This document shows positions 1 through 12,700 of a stretch of 64,000 nucleotides of DNA, one piece after another. Position numbers and translations under genes: made by a program. The stretch is taken from contig OY294070.1 of assembly GCA_958510875.1 (NCBI GenBank), positions 22,373,631-22,437,630 on the forward strand. Reading direction: 5' to 3'. Source of the DNA: Endomychus coccineus (taxonomy: Eukaryota; Arthropoda; Insecta; Coleoptera; Endomychidae). Positions within the stretch are counted from its first letter, which is position 1. Each line of letters begins with the position of its first letter. Under the pieces are notes generated by a model, which saw only the letters and a program-made list of their open reading frames with translations, was not told where the DNA came from and ran no database searches.

Positions 1-201
1 AAATAAAGTAAGAAGCATCGAAGCGGGGATTATTAATCCGAGTTTAAGCTTTGAGCTACAGAATTTTCCACGAGCCTCATTTTTCTGTGATGAACCATAA
101 AGCATTAACATCTTAATAGGACTTTGTGGTTCACCACAGAAAAATAAATGAACAAGTGAAATAAACTATTGAAGTTCTATGATTATGTAGATTAGTGTAG
201 C

Positions 202-442
202 CGATATACACATAGAGTTCATATAGAATAGAGGCGTAAGCCCGTACATAGCCTATACATAAGTTGCGCTCAACGTTAGTAAAGATTACCGGGGCCCCAT
301 TCCACCGAACCGGAATAATATATATAAGATAAAGCGAGAACGTTACCTTATTACGAGGAGTGGGGCCCTTGTATACTCGGAATAGCTTTATTACCGCGTG
401 CTTTACACCTCTATGCTATATGATCTCTATGGGTATATATCG
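202..442. repeat. Palindromic MITE (foldback element), about 240 bp
   Basis: The left end (CGATATACACATAGAG, continuing through about base 234) is repeated in inverted orientation at the right end (reverse complement CGATATATACCCATAGAG, from 442 down to about 408). Both arms continue into a shared CATATAG-ATAGAGG block, giving arms of roughly 35 bp. The interior contains two GGGGCCCC-like patches but no coding potential. The CATAGAG start of the arm resembles the ends of the element at 58885-59395, so the two may be distant relatives. Superfamily not assigned. Confidence 0.6.
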
Positions 443-2640
443 AAAGTGAACACATTTTTTTAGCAGACTCCAAATAAAAAGCTGTATATATATCGAAATA
501 ATAGAATAAAAATTAGGGTACCTAAGCTTTTAGTAAACCGATATTGCAAAAATATTTTCATGAATAACGTAGTGTCATTCTTAATATACCTAACGGAAAA
601 CGTAAACATTACAAGCTCAGATGGGACAACAAAGTGGAGGTCCGGTCCATTGGTTTTCTTTGTCATACTTCATGTAATCATTGCGACAAGTCAAATGGAG
701 TTTTATGAATGAGATGTTTCGTCTCCTTAGGATAATAGGTCTATGGTTAAATCATTCTTACAAGTCTACACAACATGCTCATTAATGGTTTGAGGTTACA
801 CTCACCCTTGGGTGCTAAACCATTTTCAGGAACAGCAAATTAGATATTGGCTCTAAGCTACACTCAGGTTCATTCTTCAACCGAATTATCAGTTATCAAT
901 ATTGGAAGGAATAAGGAAAGTGCACACCACTACACCAGCATTTCAACTTTTCCTATTAAAATAAAGACAAATCCTGAATAAAACATCTTTATTGAAAAAT
1001 AATTTCTTTACATCCATTTAAAAATAAAAATTTAAAATTAGTTAAACATAAAAGATAGTAACAGTCTTTTTGATAAGAGGTATTTTTTATATATTACTAA
1101 ATCTCTACTGGATTTTCTCAAATAACAAATGCTAGAAGGTGCACACAAGGTACAATTTGATAAATGTTTAAATGCTGTTTTCAATTTATCAAAAAAAAAT
1201 TACATCATTAACATGTTGAACGTAATCAAACGAAATGGTAATTTTCACAATAAAATATATTGATTAATACAATTTGTGCTTCATACTTTTAGGTAACGAA
1301 CATTTCTCCATCTGTTTGAAAGTAAGACTTCATAAATGCCTAATATTATTTGAATATATCGAAAAAGAAAAGATAATGTGGAATTTTTTAGTTGAAAATA
1401 TTCAACAATGATGATGAGGTTTGTTCAATGAGTACTATTTTGTCTATTATATCTATATGTTTCTAAAGACTAACAAGGATAACTTATATCTTTCATTTTC
1501 TATGTGTAAAATTTCAAAATTGTTGAATAAATGGTTTCTTGTAGGTGATTGGCTTAAGTGGAATGTTTTTTATTGGTGAAGCTTTTTTAATATTTGTTTG
1601 ATTACGTTCAACTATGTTAATTGTGAATAATTTTCATCAAGCAATTGATCGATATCGAAAGAGTTCTCCATTAATTATTATTGGAAATATTAGAATTAAA
1701 TGAACAACTACATCAATTATTTGATGAAGATTCGTCAAAGTTAGATTAGTTTAGCAAATATTTGGAAATTAATCTTATCCCCAATATTTTATTTACGTTA
1801 CTTCATACAGATTCACAGTTAACTGTCAATAAATATTTTCATAAATCACATTTTACATTTTATTTTGTTATCGAGGTTAACAATTAAAGCTTGAAACGAA
1901 AACATTTTAAAACTAGAACGCTCTCTTGGTAAGAAGGAAATTTTCGCTTTTATTCAGCGACTTATGGAGGAAAACTCTAAAATAACATTTCCTTAAATTA
2001 ATGCATCTTCATTATTGAGACTTGTACGGGCCGATTATTAATTTTATCGACCATTTCATATTTTAATGATCATTTATTAATTTAACTGGCGTTTATTACT
2101 TTTACCGACCATTTATTATACTGAACATTTGAAATAAAATACGTCCATAACGGAAATACTGATCTGCTTGGCAAGTGAAAAACTGCATGGTTCTTAATCC
2201 TCCAATTTAAAAAAATAACGTGATTTTCTTTTAATAGAAATTCAAGTATTTTGACGTTATGCTTCTTTGACATAATATTAACGCATTTCCGACAATTAGC
2301 ATCATAGGTGCAGAAAATGTATATTATTCCGGAAACTCACATTGAGATATGTCGAATTCAATTCGAACCATTTTTTTCCGGCGGGGTTCACTTTTCTAAA
2401 CACATGAATAAAAGTTTTAGTCGGAATATTTGTTCATGTATTTCGCATGTTCTAATCTTGCACTTACTATTAAAGCACGTAAATCACGTTCATATTTTGT
2501 TTTAGGCCTATTGAGTAGGTATATTATCAAACGATTAGTAGAGCAGAATCGTGACGTCACAGCGCATTCGAAATACTTCGGGCTTTTCCGGCGCGTTTAC
2601 GTTCAATTGAAATCATAATATTTAGAAACAAAATGTGGGT
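443..2640. other. Intergenic stretch, no gene recognised
   Basis: AT-rich sequence without a convincing open frame. An imperfect inverted repeat around the block TTGAACGTAATCAAAC (about 1213 and, inverted, about 1600-1620) suggests an eroded foldback element covering roughly 1200-1660. Nothing else recognisable. Confidence 0.5.
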
Positions 2641-2642
2641 GG

Positions 2643-3113
2643 ATGAGAGGGCTGTACCTTGGGACAAACCCTCTAATAATGTCTATGATAATAGGCGAGA
2701 ACTGCCGGTGTTTATTTTTCGGCGGCTTCATGGTAAGCAGCCTAATTGTGGTCCTCCCGTATCCGTGGGTGCAGCTTATCCTTCTGGATGGTCGAACGAT
2801 GCCATATTTGTTGAGTTATAGGCACAGAACAAATTCGACTGCTATTTCTAGTTTTACGTTTTTCATAATAGATTTCGTTGAAGACAAATATATGCGAAAT
2901 TTGTCCCAAGGTACCAGACCCCTGTTTCAAGTGTTTTATAAAAAAATAGGTCAGAACCTAATTGGTGCTTTTGGTCAGATGGATTTCATTGACACCGTAG
3001 GCACGATTCAACTTGTCTCTGATCCACATATTATTTCTTCGGGAACAAATTTTACAAGGAACCTTTCAGGCTGCCATGGATCCATCGTTAATATCTTCAA
3101 AGAAGTTTTATAA
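2643..3113 (+). other. Unrecognised open frame of 156 codons
   Basis: A plus-strand open frame of 156 codons in a locally less AT-rich patch (about 2520-3200). Other frames on both strands are also open for 60 codons or more here, as expected of a decayed coding element rather than a host gene. I recognise no domain, there is no splice context, and no neighbouring exon fits. It could be the remnant of an unidentified transposon. Function unknown. Confidence 0.2.
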
Positions 3114-3514
3114 CAAGATGTCATCGAGTTATGGTCAGAGAACCAATATGTTGATTGAGATATATTGGAGACATTTTGGTAATTTGCCCACCTTGTACTG
3201 AAAATCCCTTCAAGGACAGGCTCACTTCCAATACTGGATTTCCTAAATTATTGAAAAACCGGACCAGTACTTTACGAGATACCATGTATATTTAAAAAAA
3301 ATCTGAACTGCCTCTTCCATCAACATCCTGCTCAACAACAATACGTGAGCTATAAATTTATTCCACCTTAAAACTTACATCCGAATTAAATCACCATAAA
3401 TTTGTAGTTTGAATCTCACAATCCATATTTACTACATGTTTCCGGGTCTACCCATTACACCCCATTATCAATTATTATAAGTAGGCTAAAAAGTAAATTT
3501 ATGTTTCAAATATT

Positions 3515-3860
3515 GGTATTTATTGAAATATCCATCACAACGTTTTTTATAAATTTGAGTTCGATATAATGAAATTTATTTTATCAAAATAGTATGAGGT
3601 TTTTGATAAATTGTTAATAAATAAATTTTTTTTATTTTTAAAATTAGATAAACAAATTTTGGTATTTATTGAAATATATATCACAATGTTTTTTATGAAT
3701 TTGAATTTGATATAACGACATTTTTTTATCAAAATTGTATGAGGTCTTTTGATAAATTGTTGATAAATAGTTTTTTTTATTTTTAAAATTGGATAAACAA
3801 TTATTGGTATTTATTCAAATATATATCACAATGTTTTTTTATAAATTTGAGTTTGATATC
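3515..3860 (+). repeat. Tandem repeat, about 145-bp period, 2.4 copies
   Basis: The block beginning GGTATTTATTGAAATAT starts at 3515, 3661 and 3805 (periods 146 and 144). Each unit continues through GTATGAGGT and TTGATAAATTGTT. The third copy is truncated before the Tigger element. A single inverted copy lies in the right arm near 6890-7000. Such subunits inside an arm are seen in foldback elements. Confidence 0.75.
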
Positions 3861-3945
3861 TTAGATCAAGATATAAACGAAGAAACCTGTTCTAAAACAC
3901 TTCAAAATAATAATCCAGAAGCATGTTATAATGATTTCATGAATA

Positions 3946-6024
3946 CAGTAGAACTCCAATTATCCGAACTCCGACTATCCGAATCGCCGATTATCCGAAT
4001 CACAAATTGTTGTGCCTACACTGACTTCCCCCCGCGTGTGTAGGCACAACGGCAAGTTAAGACAAGTTCCGGCGCATTGCAGTCACGGCGCACCTGTCAT
4101 TGTTTGTTTTGATTAGCCAGTGTGCATGTACAATACTGTATTGTTTTTATACCATGGCTTCGAAAAGAAAACGTGTTGTGCTATCGTTAGCGGACAAACT
4201 GAAAATTATAGAGCAACTCGATAAAGGTGTAACGGGTAAGAAGTTGTCTGAGATTTATGGTGTTGGAAAAGCAACAATTTCTGACATTAAAAACAGTAAG
4301 TCAACATTTTTAAACTTTGTTTCGGTGCTTGAAAATGAAGATGGAAGTTCCTCCAGGAAAACAATGAAGACAGCAACCAACAAAAATTTGGAAGATGCCG
4401 TGTTTAAATGGTTTTTGCAGCAACGTTCTATGGGAAATCCGATTTCAGGTCCAATCCTTTGTGAAAAAGCCAAAATCTTAGCAGAAAAGCTTGGTTATTC
4501 ATCTTTTAAGGCTAGTAACGGCTGGCTAAGGAATTTTAAATTCAGGCATGGTGTACGCGAGTTAGATTTGGCTGGTGAGAAGCTTTCAGCAGACTCTGCA
4601 GCTGCTGAAAATTTTATTGAAAAATTTAAAACTGCATCAGAATCCTATGATCCGGAGTTTGTTTATAATGCCGATGAAACTGGCCTTGTTTGGAAAGCAT
4701 TACCAAAAACCACTTTGGCTTCTAAAAGGGAATCTAGTGCCCCTGGACATAAGGTCAGTAAAGAACGTGTTACAGTGCTTAACTGTGCCAACTCCACTGG
4801 AAATCATAAACTGCCACTTCTTTTGATAGGAAAATCAAGAAATCCAAGAGCATTTAAAAACGTAAAAAAACTTCCACTCTTCTACAAAAGTCAACCCAAG
4901 GCCTGGATGACTGCAGCTTTGTTTACCGAATGGTATGATGAAGTGTTTATTCCTGAAGTGAAAAAGCACCAAAAATCGGTGGGAAAAGAAGGCAGTAAGG
5001 TGCTTTTAATTGTTGATAACGCACCCACTCATCCTACAGCAGAACTGTTGGAAAGAGAGAATGGGCAGTTTAAAACGACGTTTTTGCCTCCCAATGTTAC
5101 AAGTTTGCTGCAACCCATGGACCAGTCTGTTATTGAAACAATGAAGCGCCATTACAGAAGGCAACTGCTGAGAAAACTGCTGATCGAAGGTGCTGAAGAT
5201 GAAGAATTGGTTTTGGAAAATCATAGCAAAATAAATTTAAAGGACTGCTGTTACATGGTAGCGGAAGCTTGGAGTTTGGTTACGGCAGTGACGCTAAGAC
5301 GTGCGTGGAATAAACTGAAAGGCCTACCGTCTGAGAAGAACAAAAAAAAAGAATCTGAAGAAAATGAGAAACAAGAATATGGAGAGGATGATGATGATGA
5401 AGATGCGTTGTCACTAGAGGAAATAAGAAAAATGATTGTAAAAATTCCTGGTTGTACAGAAGTAAGTGCTGAAGATGTAGGAGAGTGGATGGCTTGTGAC
5501 ACGTCTGACCCTGGTTTTCAAATTCTCAATGACGATGAAATTGTTGTAAGTGTGAGAGAAGATGTTGAAGTGGAAGTGGAAGAAGAACTTTCTGCTGATG
5601 TTGAAGTAGACGCTGGACCATCAGCTAGTGAAGCATTTGCCGGCCTCGAGACTGCTTTGAAGTGGATGGAGCGTCAGCCCGAGTGTGACACTTGCAACTG
5701 CTCACCGTCAAGCGAATGCGTGACCTGGCTGCCCGAAAACGGTTGAAGACCGCAAAACAGCTTACATTGACGGAGATGTTTAAAAAACAATGATTTTTAT
5801 TTCTAAACTTGTACATAAGTACATTTTATGTATTTATGTATATTTAAAACATGTGAAAATTTCATGTTTCTTTCATTTAATTCAATAAAAAAATAGTGCA
5901 ATATCAAAACGTAGCTTTTATTCTCTCCAATGGCAATTTTTTTAAAAAAAATCCGATTATCCGAATATTTGATTATCCGAATGGGTCCCGGTCCCCATTA
6001 ATTCGGATAATTGGAGTTCTACTG
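3946..6024 (+). mobile_element. Tigger/pogo DNA transposon, apparently complete (2079 bp)
   Basis: Both ends are a perfect inverted repeat starting CAGTAGAACTCCAATTATCC (23 bp identical), followed by further ATTATCCGAA-type subrepeats on the inner side of each end. The element is flanked by TA on each side (3944-3945 and 6025-6026), the expected target duplication. It carries one uninterrupted transposase frame (4154-5746). Perfect ends plus an intact frame point to a recent insertion. The host sequence is an older inverted-repeat element. Confidence 0.93.
4154..5746 (+). CDS. Tigger-type transposase (pogo family, DDE_1), 530 aa
   Basis: This is the cut-and-paste transposase of the surrounding element. 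It opens with a CENP-B-like helix-turn-helix (residues about 5-50, MASKRKR then LADKLKIIEQLDKG and GVGKATISDI), followed by a second DNA-binding helix-turn-helix region of Tc5/CENP-B type (about 75-140). The catalytic core follows, with the three acidic residues at D174 (YNADETGL), D288 (LLIVDNAPTH) and D323 (LLQPMDQSV), a DDD triad with 34 residues between the last two. The C-terminal 130 residues are strongly acidic. I chose the ATG at 4154 because family members begin MASKRK and it sits in ACCATGG. An in-frame ATG at 4100 would add 18 unrelated residues. No stop or frameshift is present, so the enzyme may still be functional. Tigger-derived domesticated genes exist, but flanking intact TIRs argue for a live transposon. 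Confidence 0.93.
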   Translation: MASKRKRVVLSLADKLKIIEQLDKGVTGKKLSEIYGVGKATISDIKNSKSTFLNFVSVLENEDGSSSRKTMKTATNKNLEDAVFKWFLQQRSMGNPISGPILCEKAKILAEKLGYSSFKASNGWLRNFKFRHGVRELDLAGEKLSADSAAAENFIEKFKTASESYDPEFVYNADETGLVWKALPKTTLASKRESSAPGHKVSKERVTVLNCANSTGNHKLPLLLIGKSRNPRAFKNVKKLPLFYKSQPKAWMTAALFTEWYDEVFIPEVKKHQKSVGKEGSKVLLIVDNAPTHPTAELLERENGQFKTTFLPPNVTSLLQPMDQSVIETMKRHYRRQLLRKLLIEGAEDEELVLENHSKINLKDCCYMVAEAWSLVTAVTLRRAWNKLKGLPSEKNKKKESEENEKQEYGEDDDDEDALSLEEIRKMIVKIPGCTEVSAEDVGEWMACDTSDPGFQILNDDEIVVSVREDVEVEVEEELSADVEVDAGPSASEAFAGLETALKWMERQPECDTCNCSPSSECVTWLPENG

Positions 6025-7760
6025 TATATGTATTGTTTCGGCGTTTACAGTGTAAAATTATTTCTACTTTCTGAAGTTGTAGAATTTTAAACAAAAAATG
6101 GAATTAAACATTCAATTTATAGTTAGTTAATAACTGCAAGCTGAGAACGCCACAGTGTGGTGAAACAATTTGTCAGCATTAATTATAAATTAAATGTTAC
6201 CAAGTTTTGTATAAATTTGAGTTTAATTCTGCAACTTCAGAAAATTTCATGAATTAAATAAATGATTATATAAAGAAAAATTTCAAAACCATCAATATTA
6301 AGAACAATTATAAAAAATGGAAACCATTATATAAATCTTACAGATTACCTTAAGAGACGACTGGATAATAACAATTCAGAAGTGGATAAAGCTACTTTTA
6401 CAAGATACAGAAAGAAAATTCTAAAAACAAATATTATACATATTCTAAAAACAAATATTATACATATAAACTATGCAATTCAAAAGTGTAGATTTTACAA
6501 ATAACTAATATAAGATAATTTTCAACTGTTTAAGATTCATAGATTTTTACTCACTTTATTTGCCAAACAATTTTTCAGAATAACTATGTAACATCAAATG
6601 AGGCGTTATATGTTCCTATCGATAATTTATACTTTTATTATGAAATTTAAAATGTTTTTTCATTAATTCTTTCATATAATTTTTACTATCGTATCTGTTT
6701 TCAATCAAATTTTATGTTATGTTAAATTGTAAAATTCCAATTTTATATCTTCTCAATAAATTGCCCGAATAAATGAAACAATAATTTACATATATCATAT
6801 TATCTTATTGTAATTACAATAGGAATCCTATAATAATGGATGAGAGTACTACAGATTTGAAAAGTTCAATTTTGACCTCCCAATATTTGTTTGTCCAATT
6901 TTTTTTTTATTTATCAACAATTTTTCAAAAAAACCTCATACAAATTTAATGATTTTTTTTTATTATATCAACTTAAAATTTATTTAAAAAAATGTGAATA
7001 TTAGAAAAATACATTTTCTTTCTAGCCTATTTATAATACTTGATATTGGGAATAATGAATATTAAATATCTAACAAATATGAATTATGAGAATCAAACTA
7101 CAAATTTATAATTGTTTAAAATGAACTCACACCAATATATCACCTTTCATTGGTTAATTTCACATTTCGATATCTAAGAACCCAGAAATACATTTTAGAT
7201 AATAACCTAACGAGATCAAAAAATGATATAAAATAAATATTGTCCCGCGATTTTAGAAAAGTTCATCAAATTTTGTATACACTAAGACTTTATACAAAAG
7301 GTTCGACAATTTAAAAAAAAAAGATCTACTATGTTCTTCATTATGGTTTTTAATGCCCATGAATAAATGAATTTAGACATAGGATGAATTCATCAATTCC
7401 AACGTTAACAGCAAGATCTACCTATCAATTTGAATTGGAGAGAAGGCGGATGATTTATTTCAAGATTGTAGATGGAAACTTGATTCAGTCAACTGGGTAT
7501 GTGGTGTATAACATCAAATATTCACATGAGACCTCGAAGTAAATAAAACATTAATTTTTTGCTGTATACAAGTACAAATGCAATGTCCTTAAGAAATTTC
7601 CTGAGAGACTTACGTATCATCGGTATTATATTCACTATTTACATAATTATAATATTTTACAATAAAATATGTATACATGTGTACATATATTGTAAATTTT
7701 ATAACATAATTACTGGTAATAATTATTTAATCACATTATATTTTTGAAATATTCCTACAA

Positions 7761-9665
7761 TTATTCTATTCGTATCTCTCGTCTAGAATTTCTACATCGT
7801 TTGATTTCGTCCCGCACCAGCCTCAACAATAGAATCAAGGCAAGAATATCGGAACATATGAGCATTACAAAAACGTAATGCCACCCGTAACTGGTTGATA
7901 CAAACCCGGCTAGCAAAGGACCAACTGCAGCACCTGTGTGTAAAATATGACATCGTATCAAAACAAATAAACAATAATTCTAATGGGGCACAAAATTCTC
8001 ATAAAATTAATACAACAATTATTCTAGATTCTACCTTTACTAAGTGCGAAAAAAAAATATCTAAGCAAAAATAGCGGCGACATCCATCACAATAGAACGA
8101 ATGAAGAAAAAAATTGTCAACCAATTGGATTGAAAAATGCAGAAAATAAATGGGAGAAATTCGTCGAAACCCAATTTCAATTAATTTAACTGGAAAAATA
8201 AATATTCTAAATTAAATGAAGAATTGAAAAGTATATGTGACCTAGTTGTAATCTATCAAACTTCTACAGTCGATAGTACATGGAAAAATATGTCCACATG
8301 CATGATATAATTTTCTATAGAAATTCCTTCAAAATTGGATTTAAAAAATCGTTTTATATTGTGACGACTGCTTCAGCGATTTTGACCAAATTTGGTTCAA
8401 GTACGCCTGAAATAGAAACCTACGAGGGTCGTTCATTAACTCTTTGGAAACATGCAAGAGATGGTGCGCGCGTGGCTAAAATCGTTTGTTTTTGGAAAGT
8501 GTCATTACAAAAAGAGTAAAAAACCTTAAAGAACATAAAAAATCGCTTTTTGCATGTGAACCACCACTCCTATCTAAATCATGTACGTATAGTTTTTTGT
8601 AGGTTTTTTACTCAGGAATAGGATGGTGAATCGAACTTTGGTGTACCACATGGTTTGGTCTATAAAAATCGATTTCAAAGTTTTAAACACGTTTTTGGAG
8701 CCTTAGATGAACCTAGTGGGGGTCGAAAAATTTGTGCTGAAAGTGACCATTGATACCCATACTTTTGCATGAGGGATGAAATTTTGCATATACGTGACGA
8801 TGAGAAAAAAAAAGTTTTTATTCTCCACGGGGGTTTGTGTGGGGGGGGGGTTGTATCGACCACATACCACCCCAAGAAACATGTTTATTTGACAGTTCAA
8901 AACAGGTAATAACGATTTTCGATTTCGCGGAGGGGGGCATTTTGACCATCTTAATCGGGGATACCCTTTGCAGACAATTTATTTGACAAACTAATGTAGA
9001 AATGAATTTAGATAAATAGAAAAAACATGTTCGAGGAATTAAATGCTTCAAAATATTTATCACGATAAAATACATGAAGAAAGAAAATTAAACCAATTCG
9101 ATTGGTGAAATTAATACCGAAAATTAATTGGAAAAATTCAAGAAAATATATTCAAGGAAAAAATACGTCAATTTCGACATAAATAAATGATTGGATAAAT
9201 TAAAATAGAAAAAAATCAAAACATATCTCCAATTGTGAGTTCTTATTCAAGAATTTTTCTAACAGATTTCACCATTGGTCGGCAGGGCTGATTGGTTAAT
9301 GTTTAACCAATCTTCTCTGGAGGGTTTGCTTATATGATACACGTATCGTTGTGTCATCCCATCCGTTCTCATTAAGTAGATGGGATGTGTTTCACCACTG
9401 ATTGGTAGTGAGGTGTGGTTACCGTTTGTCTTCCACAGTCGTATTGATATAAGTATGTGGGCAGTTTTTTTGTCGCACCTTTTATAGTCAGGTAGAGTGA
9501 TTGCACATTTATTAACGCTCCAAGTGCGGATGTGGGAGCACTTTTGCTGGCTCCCATGGCAACACCTAGGATCAGCCGTATAAGGTGTAAGATCAGTTAT
9601 AATAGGGATGAACCTTCTGAGAAATACTTCCTTTTGCCATTCACTGTCTTTCCGTCATATAATAC

Positions 9666-9711
<46 letters not shown>

Positions 9712-12700
9712 GTACTATTGAATTTGAATTCGATGCAAGCAGAACCAGTAAGTAGGAACTTTAGTTGTCTCCAGACAAAAATACAAAAGTTTTTTAATTA
9801 CATTAAAAATTACAAATAATTTGTATTATTTGATATAATTAGTAAAGAACTCCTAAATTTGTGTTTAACACAGTTTATTGAATCAAATGGTTATAAGTAT
9901 TGAAAAACATTGTCAACCTGAACTTGAACCATAACGTGAACAGCGTTTAATTTGAATCATCTTGAACTTACCTATAGATCCAGTTCCATCGATGATTGCT
10001 GTAACAGTAGCCAAAGCTTTGGAATTTTTCTCGAGACTACGATGTGTGCCCAAATCAGCAGCTACAACGGTCGTTATGAGGGCATAAGGACCGTTCACCA
10101 AGCTCCCAACGATAATCAACAGGATCATATTCGCTCCAAGACTGACAGTACCGAATTTTAGATAAACGAACATCTGAAAATATGGTAATTGAAAAAAATT
10201 TACTATAGTGAAAAAATATGTATAATCACCATCGGAGCTGCCAAACTCAACATCCCAACGCATGTCGTAGCCGACATACCTGAATGATCACTGATAACTC
10301 CAGCAGTTATTGCTCCAATGATTCCACCGACATCGAAAAGCGTCGATAAATCGGCACTCAAAGTAGCGCTCATAGTCGCTAAAAACAGAATTAATATATT
10401 CAGATGATTTATTGAATATCGAGTTTTGATAATCACAAGTCAAAAAACGGGACTTTCCCATTCCAAATTAAACCAATAGAGTCAAACTCGAATGTGAACG
10501 TAGATGCAAAGTGTTGTCAGGTGTTCCGACCCAGCAGGGTTCAATCAAAACTCTATGGCAACCCTTGTTCCGATCCTTCATAGCCCAACGGATCGTTTTA
10601 TGAATTGCTATTTCAACAACTTTTGTGAATGAGTTATACATGTATTCATTTTATTGTAATGATCCTAATTATCATTACATTCAATTTTACTATACACCTG
10701 ATGTTCGGAAATTCATTTGCAAAACTTCACGAAAAAAACTAAAAAAAATTCAAAAACTAAAAAAATGTCTCGGCGAAAAGAGATTTGGCTCCAACGATGA
10801 GGTCATCGCTGACACAAACGCCTATTTTGAAGTATTGCTGGAATCGTATTATTTGGAAGGGATCGAAAAATTAGAAAAATGTTGGACGAAGTGTATCGGG
10901 TTACAAGCAGATTATGTTGAGAAATAAAATAAGTTTTGACCAAATAAATCAGTGTTTCCGTAAAAACCCATAGAACTCCCCAGAGTTCGTAGAATACAAG
11001 TAAAATTCCATTCATGGTGTTTCAGTTTTGCATAGAACATTAACATCACAAGTTTCTGTATACTTACTTGAAGTGTTCACGTACAAAGGTAACCAATAGA
11101 GGAACGTATAGCTGACTAGTTTAGAGAAGAACAAGGACAAAGAGAACTCCAATACTCCCGGTATTCGACAGGCGCCAAAGAAACCGATGGCAGTTTCTCT
11201 AACGGCAACAGATTGATTGTGTGGTAACAATGAACTGCGCTCCGTCAGCTGTCTCTGTACTTCCTAAAATAACGGAATCATACAAATTGATCAGAAAATG
11301 ATATCTACAGTATTTTGTAATCCGATACAAAAAAATTGGGTACTAAATAGACTAGCAAACACGACTCAATTCGAAACGTTTATTTATTTATTTGTTAAAG
11401 GTACGAACCCTTTTACAGAGTAACAAATGTAACAAGATAAAACGTATCGAGAGGTAAAAAAAAAATCTTCAGATTAAACTGCTGGGTTTACTCTGATGAT
11501 GGCTACTTGGTAGCCGAAAGGTCCTGAGTACTTTAAGCATTTTGGAGCTTCGGTTAACTGTTTTGGGTTTTCTGGCGCGATTGCTGCGATGTCGTCGGAG
11601 CGCGCATTGGCCCCGACCAGTAGTCCAGTCAAAAGTGTGAAAAACAGAGGTCATTACTAAAATTTTGTAGACCGCGCGAAAATCTAAAATTCTTTTTGCA
11701 TCATGTTCAGAATGGCTTACACATCGTAAGTCAGAAAAAAAGGGGGCTCTTGATTATTACTATTAATAAACCATTTTCAATTAACAAATGGAATGTCTTT
11801 TATTACAAATGGATTATCTCGAGCACTTCTAATCCAGAGTTTCTGTAATTTGGTATCAGGGGTTTTTTTGGTCCGCTGAACCCGAATCTGCGATCGAAAA
11901 ATGGAATATCCGTTTGCTGGAAAACCCGGAAAATGTTACCAAATCTTAGCAACAAACATAACACTCAGCAATTGACACGTTGGACGAGAACCGAGATAAG
12001 AATATGAAGGAAAACGACGCAATTTTCCAGAATTTTTCCTTGGTTTAGTGAAATTTGTACCGAGAACCATCACGGTACCTTATTATTCCAATAACACTGA
12101 CTAAAATAGTTGTGGTGTTTATGATAAAATTTTCGCTTTCATTTAGAATCAAGTCATATTGCTGAATACATAAAATTTAGAATTCCTTGAATAATTAAAT
12201 CATAATAGTTTTCTTTAAATCTTTACCTTGGTACATCCGGGCTAAGTTAAATTAGTTTTCACTTCATATCTAGGTTCTAATAAGGTTAATTTAAAATTAA
12301 GGATTACTTAAATTTTTCGGGAAACAAAATAATTAAAGTTTGTCGTGTAGAAATGGAAAATTTCCATTTTCCTGAGTTTCCTTAGTTCTTAGTGAAATTT
12401 GTATCGAGAATCATCACGGTACCTTATTATTCCAATAAAACTGACTAAAATTTGTCGGAAAACAAAATAATTAAAGTTTGTAGTGTAGAAATGGTAAACT
12501 TTCATTTTCCGAAGTTTTCCGGAAAACTATTGTCGGTTTTGATTTTATAACTATAAAATAATACTCAGCGATCACAAACACCTATAATTTGACACGATGG
12601 ACGAGGACCGAGGAGAGGAAAACGACGCAATTTTCCAGAATGTTCCTTTTTTTAGTGAAATTTATACCGAGAAATATTAAATAATAGAAATTAAGTACTT

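Larger units (their letters stand above)
3380..7120. repeat. Old inverted-repeat element split by a Tigger insertion
   Basis: Left arm (about 3380-3660) and right arm (about 6870-7120) are inverted copies. For example AAATTTGTAGTTTGAATCTC at about 3400 has its diverged reverse complement at about 7100, and the stretch near 3465-3485 (CCCATTATCAATTATTATAA) recurs inverted near 7030-7050. The left arm carries three tandem copies of a subunit where the right arm carries one. The core holds the Tigger element (3946-6024). Deleting Tigger and one TA joins two stretches of one open frame (about 3858-3943 and 6027-6090), so the core may once have coded. A block at about 6125-6165 recurs inverted at about 21190-21232, next to Penelope-like sequence, which hints at kinship. 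Confidence 0.55.

Noticed and set aside
1555..1745. Stretch resembling mitochondrial coding sequence if TGA is read as Trp
   Set aside because: I could not match it to any mitochondrial protein, and it overlaps an imperfect inverted repeat; not reported as a nuclear mitochondrial insertion.
7792..7974. Second 60-codon minus frame overlapping the last SLC37 exon
   Set aside because: Frame shadow; the 7933-7761 exon fits the SLC37 phase and C-terminal sequence.
8423..8480. Mariner-like terminal repeat CGAGGGTCGTTCATTAAC
   Set aside because: No inverted partner or TA-flanked second end found.
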